Numbered from the stretch's first letter, positions 46,001-57,802 are shown. The stretch is 64,000 nucleotides of DNA from Lepidodermella squamata (GCA_047495785.1 JBLDXI010000002.1:992001-1056000), one strand, 5' to 3'. The notes: generated by a model from the letters alone, not told the origin. Made by a program: numbers and translations.

Positions 46001-48873
46001 AATCCGCGGCCAAGTAGGCGAATGAATGTAGCAGCGTGAATGAGTCATGCTCAATAGGCGATAGGGCTAGATTGTCCCATTGAACTCCAATACCCTCAGC
46101 TTCCCGCAACGAGATATACTTGCAACTCAAGCCAAAGGCAGATGTTGAAAATAGGCTAGCAAAGTGTTTCAACCAAACTGAAATATCCCCACCCGAGACA
46201 TCTTCTCGAATTCCGATGCACATCGATGGTACGTAGGATAGCAAATACAGCATTCCCGCAGTTGCTGAGGCGATTTTCGCCTTTGAAAACAGCGAGCTGA
46301 TTAAAAATGCGAAGGTAATCGTCGCGACAGCGTAGGATTCGAGCATTAGCCAAATGATGAGAGAATTGCTGTGAACGAGAACTTGCGAGTAGCGAAGGAC
46401 CAGGGTGACTACGGTCATTGAAACGGTTAGCTGAGCAAAGGCCGTTATGAACCAAGCCAGGCCGTGCATGGCGTTGCTGAGGCCCATGATTTTCATAAAT
46501 TCTTTAAGGCGGCGTTCTTTTTCAGACACGATATTCTGGGCAAGAATTGCGGCTGGATAGACGAAGCTGATCGTCATACAGAGTGGCAAGATCAAGCTAA
46601 AAAAATTCGAAATTGCAAATTATAAAAAAAATGAAAAATTGAAAAAATCAACATTAGATTAAAAACCATTGAAAATTCGAAAAATCCAATTTTTTTAATT
46701 TCAAAAATTATTGCAACCAAAAATATTTCTAAATTAAATTTTCAACTTCAATTTTCAACTGAAAATTTTCATTTTGAAAATTTCCGAATAATAATTACCT
46801 GTTCGTGAAAAGAAAAATATCGTAGAGGTAGCACGGGTGCGGAAAAGTCGTGGAATAAGTCCCAGGTTCGATCACATCACGGCCCATTATTACATCGATA
46901 ATTGATCGATCAATTAACTCTTGAAGGAAGCTGAAACCAGTACTAAAAAAATATTGAATTTACGGATATTTTCCATTATTGTTTTAAAAATTACAAGTAG
47001 TAGTAATAGTCCCAATTTCTCGGCAACGGTGTCCAATAAATCGGCCGAATGCGGCGAACACTTGGCAAGAAGGACGAATTCATGCGAATTTTGTACGTCA
47101 CATGAGGCGGCAAATCGGCGTAATTTTCAGATTCGTTCAATTTGAAGGCAACTATCGCTAAGACGCTGACATTTTCACGAGTAGCCTGGCCTAATAGCGA
47201 ATATTTAACGGCTTCATCTTCGCTGCGGAATGGCATGAATATCGACAGGTTGGCTGAGGCAGTGAGGTCGGCAATTGAACACGCGACTTGATCAACTCGG
47301 TCGAGTTGCGTGAGCAGCTCCGGGGCAGTTGGAATTTTCATCTTCAAAAACGGTTCAAGGACCTTTCGACTAACATTGAGAGACGATGATAGATTCGAGT
47401 CATTTTTCAGATAATCTCGGAGCCAAAGTTGGGTCTGCATAAAATTTAAAAAATTTAAAAAAAAATCGAAATTTTTTCAAATTTAAATTCAAATTTAAAA
47501 AATTTCAAATCATGAATTTTCAATTTTTAAATTTCAGAAATATTTACCTGATTTATGGCTACCAATTTTTCCGCAGTTTCAGGCCTCGAAAAAATTCTGC
47601 GCAGTTCAACGCTGGTGTTGGCCAGCCAAAATCGCGAAAGATCCGCAATTTTCTCAATCGCTTCAAACGTTCTATTCGCCTTTTTCATGACCAACTCAGC
47701 GCTGCTGTTCGATGGGCTGAATAGGATTCTCGGCTTCGATCGCAAAATCTTCTCCCAAAACGGGCGATATTGATCGCCGAAATCATTGCCACTTTTCACT
47801 GTTCCATTTGTATCGGTGAATAGGACAGCGTCGTTATATTGGGACGCGTTGGCGAGAAGCTGGGTTGGGCATAAAACCGGTTGTAAAGCGCCGAAAATTC
47901 GCATTAATTTAGCTGGTAAATCAGGCTTATTAGCGGTACTATTTTCCGATGTGGCATTATTCAAGTGCGGATGGTGGCATTGTCCAAGATTAAAAAATTT
48001 AGACAATGCTGATAGTTCGTCCAACGCAGCGTGAAAAGCCGCAAATTCAGCCAGCTTAAAAAAATTCAAAAAATTCAATAAAAACATCCGATGGATCCGA
48101 ATTACCTTTGCGAATGCAGCTTGGCCGTTATTCGAAAAATTAAACCCAAGATTCGAAAGCTCCTGAGCAAGTTGGAAATCTCGATCCGGAATTGTCCCAT
48201 TATTTGGAAGTAGATGCTCGAAATCTTCGAGGTCTCTTACCCCGATTGAAAAATCGCGACCAGCTTGACGTTTAATCCGTCGTTTTTCCACCGTTAAATT
48301 TGTTAATATTTGATTGAAATTCGGCGTGGCTGCTGCTTGGGAAAGAAAGTCCAAGTTGCTATCGTATTTTTCACCGAGGTTTTTCAAATCTAACGACGAT
48401 TGAGCTGGGTAATACGTGAGAAAGTCCCGATAGGCAGTATCAAGCCGGCTCAGCCATAAATGAAGCCTGAAAAATTGACAGGTGCACTCGGGCAGGGCGT
48501 GCTCAAATTACCCCGCACTTACGTTGAATTTTCGTCGAGCTGAGGCAAACCATCGTCGCCCAACGGGAAACCGGGTAGGCCGCTGCACATGCCTTGTAAA
48601 AATTGTACAACTCCGGCAGATGGCATGGCTAGTGATCGGGATGTATGAGCCGCTGTCGCTTGTGGAAGATTGTTGTGGCGAAGTAGGGCGAGAACAGCAA
48701 ATAGTACGAAAGGCAGAAAAGTCTCCAACAACAATATCACCTTTTAAAATTTTTAATAAATTTTTAAAAATAAATTTTAAATTTTGGGAATTGAAAGAAA
48801 TATTTACAGGAAGTCGCCGTTTCACCAGGAAATTTTTCCATAGCAGCAACTTGAGCTGGTGAAGATTTTTCAT
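40089..48873 (-). CDS. ABCA-family full ABC transporter
   Basis: Fourteen exons close in frame: 48808-48873, 48523-48740, 48106-48466, 47548-48054, 46995-47434, 46799-46930, 45963-46596, 43322-45279, 42652-43032, 42447-42564, 42298-42387, 41885-42239, 40461-41671, 40089-40262 (2214 aa, the usual ABCA1-type length). The N terminus ([12 protein letters not shown]) and the first membrane helix (about 23-42) are followed by a large extracellular loop with many NxS/T sites, a multi-helix domain, then [16 protein letters not shown] leading to NBD1: Walker A GHNGAGKT (about 904), signature [10 protein letters not shown], Walker [14 protein letters not shown] second membrane half and NBD2 follow: Walker [10 protein letters not shown] (about 1877), signature [10 protein letters not shown], Walker [13 protein letters not shown]. 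The C terminus has [13 protein letters not shown]. Family members move phospholipids or sterols across membranes. All catalytic motifs are intact. Introns are strikingly low-complexity A/T. The closest ABCA subtype cannot be told by eye. Confidence 0.93.
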
Positions 48874-50472
48874 GTTCCAGCAATTGTTTTTTATCAGCTA
48901 CATCGATGGCGGTAAATTCAGGCTTTAAAATCTATTTCTAAATAATTGTATTAGATAACAAAAGAATTTAAGTATATTATTTTATCGGCTGTATTAGAGG
49001 GCGTTTATCGTCTTGCCAGGTATTATATATACTCGTGTAACTAAATTGAGATTTCACTTGCGCTCAAGTGCATTGATGAAGAAGATGGGGGTTGCGATCA
49101 TGGATAAGAGCCAACAGCGTGCACGAATTGTAAATGCAAACACCACGACGACGGTTGGTTATATGAAAAAAAAATCGAGGTCCTGCGTGATAACTGGTGT
49201 AGAAGTGAAGAAAAACGCGTCGCGCAAGTCGGTGCACATTATATATTATTATTATTGCTATGCCTTTTTTCTGCGCGCACATAAAATAAGCCGCTTCTCA
49301 TCTCTGCGCCATCAGGTGATAATATTTTATTTTCGCACTTTCATTAAAAATACCTAAGTGAAACTGACTAGGCGTGAAGACACTCATATACCCTAGAAGC
49401 TTTAATGAGTGGCCCCACTGGCGTCCTGGACAAGAAACAGAAATGCTAAAATAGAAAAAAATTCCTAGTTTTGGTCAATTTTGTAGTTTAAATGAAAAAT
49501 TCGTCTAAATTTGGGACACTTCGGTGACTGTTTGGATTTATGATTCGTGCTTGGATTATAGGTCTAACGGAATAAAAAAAATTCCGAACAGATAGATTAG
49601 GAACTAATAAAGGCTAATTAGCGCAAAACTCGTCGTAATTACATTTTGATCAAGGAAGAATTGCAACCCTGGAAGATCTATTATGGGAATCCTCAATCAC
49701 AAAGCATAATTAAGAAATGTTAATTTGTGGCTTGAATACAGCTATATAAATCTGAGAATTTCGGCGAAATATGCTGCAATCGATGTGAAAAAATTTCTAA
49801 GGTTGTGTGAGTCGAAGCGTGGTAAATTTTTAATGTCGGAAAAATATACCCAATCGCTTTAAGGTCCAATATACACTCGTCTATATAGGTATAGCTTCTG
49901 TGTGCACCTACATAAATTTTTTCTATATATTCGCAAATATATATAACGCGCTCGTGACATCACACGGCAAAAGCCGCGCGCGCACAATCGCATTCGTATT
50001 ATTTATATAAAAGCGAAACATCCGCAATATTTTTTTTTACGAGTACCTAGTATAATTATATTATATAAAAAATGCCACACATTGTAGAAATGCATTACGC
50101 CTGTGTATTTAGACACATCGTACAAAGGTAAAGGCGAATACCTATATACTATGCGCGTGCGCTTTGTTGTGATAAAAACTTGCACCTGTAGCAATAATTT
50201 CATATTATTTCATGTGTAATAATGAAGTAAGGGGGAGGGTCGAGCAAAAAATGCTAGGTATTTTATACGTGCCATTTTTCGCATATAAAAGGGCGTCGCG
50301 TTTTGGCAGACTAATTATCGATTCTTGATGTTATCATCGAGCCGCTGCTTCCGGTAAAGCAAAAAGACCAATTAAATAGAATTTATACTCAAATTTCAAA
50401 TAAATTGCAAAAAATATTCCCAATAATTTTTTATTTTATTTTTCGGGTGTAAAATATGGAAACTAATTTTTT
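48874..50472. other. Intergenic between ABCA and ankyrin-CCHC genes
   Basis: A/T-rich with scattered ATAT stretches. A textbook TATA sequence on the plus strand (CATATAAAAGGGCG, near 50281) has no recognisable gene downstream. No tRNA or other RNA gene identified. Confidence 0.4.
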
Positions 50473-51884
50473 TCATTGCAAATCAGGGCAGTTTTCAAAG
50501 TCATGACCAGGTTGATTGCAGTTCCAGCACAGTGTTTGACTCGATAATTGCCGATCAAATCGTTTTCGCTCTTCAATAGCCGCCGATAATTCGGCATCAG
50601 TGTTAACAACAGGCCTGCTGTAGTGATCACCCATAGCCGGTCTTATATCAAACGGCGAATAATTGTTATCGTGATCTCCATCGTCATAAACAGCCATTTC
50701 GAGTTTACGCAGGTACTCGGGTTCGATAGTTGACGGTTCCAGGTTGGTACTGCTGTTACCGATTTCTGACTCTGATCTCGCTGATTGGATCCTTTGAAGT
50801 CGGCTGGAACCCCGCGAGGCTGTTGCAGATCGCGGCCGAGGTGGCGGTGGTTCTCGTCGTATTTCAACCTCGGGTTCCACCGCTGGTACCAGCTTATGAA
50901 ACTTCCGAAACCGAACATATTCCCGCATTAAAAATCGTAACATTCGATGGCTGTTGAATTTCCGCGCTAGATCCAGCGCTGTCTCGCCGTGTGCCCGGGA
51001 TTTTTGGACAAAAAATTGATATTTTTCAGAATCACCCTTAACAGCATTAAGGAGGATTTTCGCAATATCAGCGTGGTTGTGCCTCGCCGCTGTATGAAGC
51101 GCTGTTTCGCCATTTGAATTCAAAATATAAACAGCTTGGCCGCGAGTTGCTTCAATGATAAATTTCGCAGCTTTCAGACACACATTCCCGGTTTCAGCGG
51201 TTAAATGAAGCGCAGTTTGACCTGAACTCCCCACTTTTTCATGAGCCAATATATCCACGCCGCGTTTTGCCAGTAAATAAAGCGCGTCGATATTGCCTGA
51301 TTTCGCGGCGCAGTGAAATGGATTACGGCCGTATTTATGGTCGATCGATTGGATTTCGGCTCCATTTTCCAGCAAAAGTTGAATTAAGCGAGGTTTGTTG
51401 CTCGGGAATTCTTGGCTACACGCCCAATGTAGTAGGGTGAAACCGGTTTCATCACAGGTATTTGGGTCTAAGTTCTCGTGTTTCAACAAAATTTCGAGCA
51501 GATTAAGACCGTTTTCTCCACCTCGTTCAACCGCTTTTACGATGTTTTCGAAGGCCTGAAAAATATTTATTAAAATTCAGGCTAATTAAAATAATTTAAC
51601 TCGCTAATTTCGGCTTTATTGCTGTTTGATAGCGATCGTCCAAGAGCTGTTCAATTAAAATTGAATTTATTTTTTAATTTTTCAATTTATTTTACCTTCA
51701 CACGAACAGCTGCTTGAGCCTCAATTTGCCACGACGTATATTTCGGCAATTTGAACTGTGGATTATCCGGGTCATTCAAGGTCTCGAAGATCATTATAGA
51801 CGACCTGTCGCCTCGAGGCCGATATTTTCGGGGGGTCGATGATCTCGAAGTGTTCGGCGCGCTCATAGATTCGCTAATTTCCAT
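50473..51884 (-). CDS. Ankyrin-repeat protein with C-terminal CCHC zinc knuckle
   Basis: Two exons, 51696-51884 and 50473-51555 (phase 0), give 423 aa. There is no signal peptide; the N terminus is Ser/Arg-rich (MEISESMSAPNTSRSSTPRK). Ankyrin repeats run from about residue 75 to 250, with GFTLLHWACSQ, GRNPFHCAAKSGN, GQTALHLTAETGN, GETALHTAARHNH and GETALDLARKF starts. A basic, Pro/Ser-rich linker follows, then CWNCNQPGHDFENC near the C terminus, a CX2CX4HX4C zinc knuckle of the kind that binds single-stranded nucleic acid. It is probably cytoplasmic or nuclear, perhaps RNA-linked. Its ankyrin repeats lack the Cys signature of the secreted family, so it does not look like a recent relative. 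A specific orthologue is not recognised. Confidence 0.85.
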
Positions 51885-52534
51885 ATTTTATTCGGCGAGA
51901 GTATCCTGACTCTTTTTATGAGCAATTTTCGAGTGTTTTAATAGCGATTTTGCGTGCAGCTATATTATTCGTCATTCATGTTTCGTAGCGATTACCTGTT
52001 CACGCAGTTTAGATCTTATCGATTATGTACGCTTTTTTGACACCTTAACAACCATGCCTACACAACGCTTCAATTAATGGATATTTATTGATGTTACGCT
52101 TATAGCCGATGTTAATTTATTCATGGCAATGTAAATTGATTTTCTTTATTATTATTATTATTATGTTTATTTCGAAAAATATACTTTCGTATAAAAATTT
52201 GGTACAAAAAGAAATTCGTGGTTTCAAAAGGGCACGCAGGCCGCTAACTTTGAACCAATTATCATTAAAAATTAATTAATCTCTAAAAATATAAAAATAA
52301 TTTGTAAATAAATCTAAAATTTTTTCGGTTATTTTTGTGAATTTCCGCAAAAATCAAGGTGCAATAATCACAAAGTCATAAAATTTTCATAATGCGTCGA
52401 ATTATAAGGCTAATTAAATGCAAGAAGATGCGTCAAACTATCGCGATTTTAGCTTCCATCACGCTAACTTCTAACATGCCGCCGCCGAAATTAGCCGTGA
52501 AAAGTTATAACACAAAATCTCAATTCTAAATATA
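51885..52534. other. Divergent intergenic region
   Basis: Separates the minus-strand ankyrin-CCHC gene from the plus-strand NC1 genes, so it should hold both promoters. An ATTAAATGCAAGAAGATGCGTCA block at about 52415 has a counterpart upstream of the second NC1 gene (about 54013-54036), suggesting a shared control element. Confidence 0.45.
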
Positions 52535-53381
52535 ATGCGTAATTTTTGGATTTTCGTTAATTTTTTGGCAATGATTCGCCAAATTTCCGCAAGCGAAGTT
52601 CAAGCGCGACCTCGCCACCTTAATGTCTCGACATCCGTGTCCTCCAACTGGGTCACCTATGCGATTCATTCTCAATCAACCGAATCGCCGGCCTGTCTCG
52701 GCGTGCAATTATGGACCGGTTACAGCCTGTTTCAAACATCCGATTCGGGTCGCGCACGTGTGTCTCAAAATCTAGGTCAAGCCGGGTCGTGCATGCGTCA
52801 ATTCAACGCTATGCCTTTCGTTTATTGCGGATCGAATGAGGCATGTGTTGCCGATTCGAGGTCGACAACTACCCATTGGCTGTCCAGCGGCGATTCACGG
52901 GGTCGTTATTTGAATTTATTCGGGTTTGACGAGGGTCGAGAAGTGCCGCTAACGTCGAGCGGGGATATTATGACGCAAATCTCTCGCTGTAGTGTCTGCT
53001 TGAGCTCAGGACCTGTTTTCGCGATCCACTCCGGGTCCTCAACCCTCCCAACCTGTCCGGGAAGTAATTTCCAATCTCTATGGACTGGTTACAGCTTTTT
53101 AATGGTAATAAATCTTGTTTTGAATTTGAATTTTTAAGGCGGCTGATATTTTTCAGCATTCAGCAGGTGGCCAGCAGCTGGACTCGCCTGGCAGTTGCTT
53201 GATTGATTTTCAGCACCATCCTTTCATCGAATGTACGGCTTCAGGGCAATGCTCCTACCCGTCAGATATGGCTTCTTATTGGTTGGTAGCAAGCGATGCC
53301 TATTACGGCAATGGCGTGAAACGCCGCGATGAAGCTGCCTCTGGAATAAGCCGATGCAGGGTGTGCACCCTACGCAATTGA
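52535..53381 (+). CDS. Secreted NC1-only collagen IV-like protein 1
   Basis: Exons 52535-53104 and 53157-53381 (52-bp intron, phase 0) give 264 aa. A signal peptide (MRNFWIFVNFLAMIRQISA) is followed within about 30 residues by a complete collagen IV C-terminal NC1 domain: two homologous halves, each with six cysteines in the family spacing, with AIHSQSTESPAC, LWTGYSLFQTSDSGRA, PFVYCGSNEAC and ISRCSVC in half 1, and AIHSGSSTLPTCPGSNF, LWTGYSFLM, PGSCLIDF, PFIEC and ISRCRVC in half 2. NC1 domains trimerise and network collagen IV; here there is no Gly-X-Y stretch at all. Spongin short-chain collagens are the nearest known parallel. It could be a matrix cap, a lectin-like factor or a decoy. The intron lies at the same place as in its tandem twin. 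Confidence 0.9.
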
Positions 53382-54153
53382 AACATTTGAAAAAACTTGA
53401 AACCGAATCAAAGTCTGCATGATTCTTGATGTCTTTACTTAGCTTAATCAACTTATCCTCATTCAACTCATTCAGATTCTTTGCAATCCAATCACACGTA
53501 GCTATTATTATTGAATAAATATATTTATTCGACGGAGGACTGAGTTTTCATTTGAAAAATCCGCAATTAAATGCGAGATACCACAATAACCTTTTATTTG
53601 TAAGCGTTAACGTTATTAATCATATCATTATTGCCTGATGATAAGCTATAGCCGATGATGAAGTTTCTGAGAAATACAGGAAATATAGATAAAAGAGAAG
53701 CAGCTTTTTCCGAATTAATTGGAATTTTTTGGAATTTCCCACAAAAAGAATCAAAAGACTTGGTTTTAACTTGGTTCTCTATCGAACTCAAGGAGACTCT
53801 CGGCCACGGTGCAATTATATTAATATCCTGAATCCGATAGACCGAACTTTCGATCGCCTTTACCGAAGAAATAAAACCTTCCTGAATTTTTCTGTGAGCC
53901 GCTTGTCAAGAATCAAGAATTAAGAGGTAACGGTAACTAAAATTGAAGGCTTTGCGATAAGATGCGGCTTAAATCAGCATTTTAATTTAATTTAAATGTC
54001 ATCAAGAAGATAATTAAATGCAAAATATGCGTCACAAAGTAGCGCCATGGCCTCGATCACAGAATCGTCTCATACCTTCGCCGCTCGAAATGACAATAAA
54101 GTAGAGATAAAGCAAAAATTTTAAAATAAGTGAAAGAACAATTTTCTAATAAA
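53382..54153. other. Intergenic between the two NC1 genes
   Basis: Contains the presumed promoter of NC1 gene 2, with partial similarity to the promoter of gene 1. No other feature. Confidence 0.45.
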
Positions 54154-55024
54154 ATGAAAATTCCTCTACGCTTGATTTCTGTTCATTTTTACACATTTTT
54201 GCACCTCTTCGCAACTGTCAATAATCAGCAATCACCACCTCGCCAACTCGTAACCGCCAACCCGCCAACCACGAACAGGCTGGCAAGTGGGGCGATTTAT
54301 GCGATTCATTCTCAAGCAACCGATGTGCCTCCCTGTCCAAGTTGTGCTCTTAATCTGTGGAGCGGATACAGCCTGTTTCAAACTTCCGACTCGGGTCGCG
54401 CAAGTGTGACCCAAAATCTAGGCCAAGCTGGGTCGTGCATGCGCCAATTTAACGCTACGCCTTTCGTTTATTGCGGATCAAATGAGGCGTGTGTAGCCAA
54501 TTCGAGGTCGACAACTACCCATTGGCTGTCTAGCGATTCACGGGCTCAGTATATAAATCTATATGGGTTTGACGAGGGTCGAGAGGTGCCGCTAACGTCG
54601 AGCGGCGATATTATGACTCAGATTTCTCGGTGTAGTGTCTGCTTGAGCTCAGGGCCTGTTTTCGCGATCCACTCCGGATCCTCAACCCTCCCGACCTGTC
54701 CGGGAAGTAATTTCCAATCTCTATGGACTGGTTACAGCTTTTTAATGGTAATCTAAATATTTTCACATTCGAATTTTTAAGGTAGCTGATTTTTTTCAGC
54801 ATTCAGCTGGTGGCCAGCAGTTGGACTCGCCTGGCAGTTGCTTGATTCATTTTCGGCACCATCCTTTCATCGAATGTACGGCATCAGGGCAATGCTCCTA
54901 TCCGTCAGATATGGCGTCTTATTGGTTGGTTGCAAGCGATGCCTATTACGGCAATGGCGTGAAACGCCGCGACGAAGCTGCCTCTGGAATAAGCCGATGC
55001 AGGGTGTGCACTCTACGCAATTGA
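54154..55024 (+). CDS. Secreted NC1-only collagen IV-like protein 2
   Basis: Exons 54154-54747 and 54800-55024 (52-bp intron, same phase and position as gene 1) give 272 aa. I chose the ATG at 54154, which opens a signal peptide (MKIPLRLISVHFYTFLHLF); an upstream in-frame GTG at 54130 is not needed. All twelve NC1 cysteines are present. The second half is nearly identical to protein 1, while the region just after the signal peptide differs (Gln/Pro/Asn-rich), so the duplication is recent or gene conversion has acted on the 3' part. One difference in the conserved core is Thr for Met in the residue before PFVYC. No collagenous repeat. Confidence 0.9.
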
Positions 55025-55940
55025 AAAAATTGAAAAAACTTGAAATTGAACTAATTCTCGATCTCTTTTCTTATCAAAACGCATTGTTCACCTTAATCAA
55101 CTCATGAAGATTTTTCTCAAAACCTAATCACATGTAGCTACAATTATTCGAACATTTTCAAAATATTGATTTGAATATTAGGGTTATTATTTGAAAAACT
55201 GGCAATAAAATGAGAAATACTGTACTAACCTAGTTTTTATGCATTTATATTAGGTATAATATTTTGTCATAATAAGCTACTGCTCGAGGGTAAATTCCTG
55301 AATAACACTTTCTGTTTTTTATGCTTTTGATTTTGAAAAATCTCTGAAATTCAAAAAATATTTTGAAATATTCATGAGCTTATTGTAGATATCAAAATTC
55401 CGAATTTTCCGAATTATTTACTGTCTAAAACCGAAGTGGATTATTTGAAAAATTCTGGAAAATTGATAAAAAATAATTGGATTATATCGCTTATTTTTCC
55501 GAATTAATATGAATTTTTTTCTGGAATTTTCTGGAGGAAGCATTGAGAGAATTGAGAGACTTTGGACCGAAATAGGCTGGAAGATTCAAGAAAAATCCAT
55601 GTTTTACAGTGAAAATCAAAAGTTACGCACGGTCAGGAATTTGTTGAGTTGAAACTAAAAATATCTCACACGCGCCCGAACTATTTTTAGCTCCAAGCTT
55701 GGGTTAAGCTCAGCTAAAAACAAAAAGTGTAACTCGGACACACCAAGAAGTTTTAATAGTTTTAAAAATATGAATATTCATATGGTGCTAATTAATATTC
55801 CGAAGCCCTCAAAGTTGATAATTATGTCAGAAAAATTATGGAAAAATTATTTTTGATTTGTTATAACCTTACTCTAATTGCTCAAATTTTTCTGCAATTT
55901 TTGGCTCTTATCTAAGAATGTCCTAGTTTCATGGGTGAAT
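55025..55940. other. Intergenic, nothing recognised
   Basis: A/T-rich DNA downstream of NC1 gene 2; no gene or structured repeat noted before the composite transposon. Confidence 0.4.
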
Positions 55941-56188
55941 AGTAAGTTCGTACCCGCAAATTTGTAACGTGATCTTTTCGTAACAAACAGGTATCTTTTC
56001 GTACAACATTTAGTGATCTTTTCGTAACACATTTTCGTATCAAAATCAAATTTTTCAAATTAATTTGGTGATCTTTTCATAACAAATTAAGACGAAGTTG
56101 TGATCGATTCGTAACGCTTTTAATATTGTTTAATAATAGCATCCCAGAGCTCTGTTGTTCCTGGTTGTAGTGTAGAACCTATCGGGAA

Positions 56189-56396
56189 TTAACAGGGATT
56201 GGGCAGATTTGGTCTCGGGAGTTGAACTAAGGCTGCTTGGGGCGCGATTTCGGCTGTCGAGTTTGAGGAGGCTGGCGGAAGCGGAACTGGCTGAACAAAT
56301 GGTTGAACTTGAGGTTGAGTAGTAGCGTTGCTAAGGGTTACACTTGCTGCCGAGGATGAAGCGGTGTTATCAGAAGGATTATCAGTAGTATCTATA
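56189..56396 (-). pseudogene. Pro/Ser/Gln-rich C-terminal coding remnant inside the transposon
   Basis: About 69 codons are open on the minus strand up to a TAA at 56189-56191, encoding a low-complexity Ser/Ala/Thr then Pro/Gln-rich stretch (for example TTQPQVQPFVQPVPLPPASS). The upstream part is cut off by the GC-rich insertion at about 56397. Probably the end of an element-encoded protein; no domain recognised. Confidence 0.4.
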
Positions 56397-56867
56397 GGGC
56401 GACTTCGCTCCCTCGTTCGCTCCCGCCCAACTCAGGGAGCGAACGAGGGCGAACGAGAGCGAACGCAGGTGTAAACGCGTGCGCGCGCACCAAGTAGATC
56501 GATCTAACGCAATTTCATTAAAAATCACCGATTTATGTCATTTTGCGCTCTAAATTTGCGGAATTCATATGCACAATGAATGTTTTTTAGCCAAGATTTT
56601 CGAAATTCTATCGAATGGTGTCAAATTGAGCAAATTTCACGAAAATGAGCAACATTTCAAGTTAGCTAAAATTTTTAGCCAATCGATAAATGCCATTACT
56701 TAGAAAATAACTGTGAAAAAAACTTATTGTAAAAATGAAACCCACAAGGAATTATTCAAAAAATAAATTATTCGCTCTCGCTCGCTCCCGCAATGTAAAC
56801 GCGGGGCGCGATTACGCTATGTTCGCTCCAGTTCGCTCTCGCTCCCAGTGCTGGTGTAAACGCGCCT
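56397..56867. mobile_element. Nested GC-rich MITE with GAGCGAAC repeats
   Basis: Both edges carry clusters of GGGAGCGAAC/GTTCGCTC motifs in opposite orientation plus GTGTAAACGCG blocks (56400-56485 and 56770-56866), and the interior is plain A/T-rich DNA. It interrupts the coding remnant of the host element, so it inserted later. Confidence 0.55.
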
Positions 56868-56896
56868 TATATCAGCCTTGTTCTCCACTCGTCTAC

Positions 56897-57148
56897 GACT
56901 CGTTCCGATTCGTAAATCTCGGCCGGCTCCGTTCAGATATGAACTTTTTACTCATGTCATACCATACAAATATAGGATTGTCCTCAAAGGTAGCTTGGCC
57001 AATTCGATATTTTACGGTATAACATTCGTAAATCGTTCATATCTTAACTCGCCGCACTCGATTTACTCCGGCTCGTTCCGATTCGTAAATCTCGGTCGGC
57101 TGCGTTCAGATATAAACTTTCCACTCTTGTTATATCATACAAATATGA
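56897..57148. repeat. 78-bp direct repeat, two copies
   Basis: 56897-56974 and 57070-57148 share CTCGTTCCGATTCGTAAATC followed by TCGG(C/T)CGGCT and GTTCAGATAT blocks, ending with a CATACAAATAT block. Confidence 0.8.
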
Positions 57149-57802
57149 CAACGCATCTTCCAGAATAACAGATGACTGAGGGCTTAGACTAGTGATTTCA
57201 TGGTATTTAAATGCCAGAAGGCTACGTCATATCACGCGTCCGCATCGAAAAGACCACCTTTATGTGTTTTTATTTACGCCTGGTTACGAAAAGATCACCA
57301 CTTTCGAATCAAAATCATGATATTTTTCTGGTTACGAAAAGTTCACTACTTTAAATCCGAGAATGTATTGGTACGAATTTACTCTGGATGAAAATGATTT
57401 GTTACGAATATATCACTGTACGAATTTACGGTTACGAACTTACTATGAATCGTTTCATGACATCTCATGAATATATTCATATTATTGAAACTATCCCCAT
57501 TTCCTTGGAGCTATTTTTGGAGATCGTGAAAAAGGCGTCATTTTGGTCCGTTTTGCTTGGAATAAACAGCCTCATTTCGCACGTGCGAAAAATTTCAACT
57601 AGCATCGCCTCAATTCCACCGTGCGGATCTTTTGACTGTCACTGTAGTATTGAGCAAACCGCAAGACATTATTCTTGCCAATTTTGCCACATTTTTATTT
57701 ATGCGAAAGCTGAAAATTACGAAGGAAAACCAATCGCAAATGGACAACAAAAGGCGGTTAAATCAACATTAAAACCGGCAAAAAATTACGAAAATTCGCG
57801 AC

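Larger units (their letters stand above)
55941..57444. mobile_element. Composite transposon with subrepeated inverted ends
   Basis: The outer ends are inverted: AGTAAGTTCGTACCCGCAAA on the left and, read inward from the right, AGTAAGTTCGTAACCGTAAA. Each end is followed by several copies of GTGATCTTTTCGTAAC or variants (left near 55969, 55991, 56013, 56068, 56100; right, inverted, near 57247, 57285, 57339, 57400). This architecture parallels the MULE ends at 8 and 9.4 kb. No convincing target duplication was found. It holds a coding remnant, a nested GC-rich insert and an internal 78-bp direct repeat. Confidence 0.7.

Noticed and set aside
54130-54153. Upstream GTG start for NC1 gene 2
   Set aside because: The ATG at 54154 directly opens a signal peptide; a GTG start is unlikely in a eukaryotic gene.
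55941-57444. CRISPR-like array
   Set aside because: Repeated 16-bp units are inverted at the two ends, irregularly spaced and in a eukaryotic genome; they are transposon termini.
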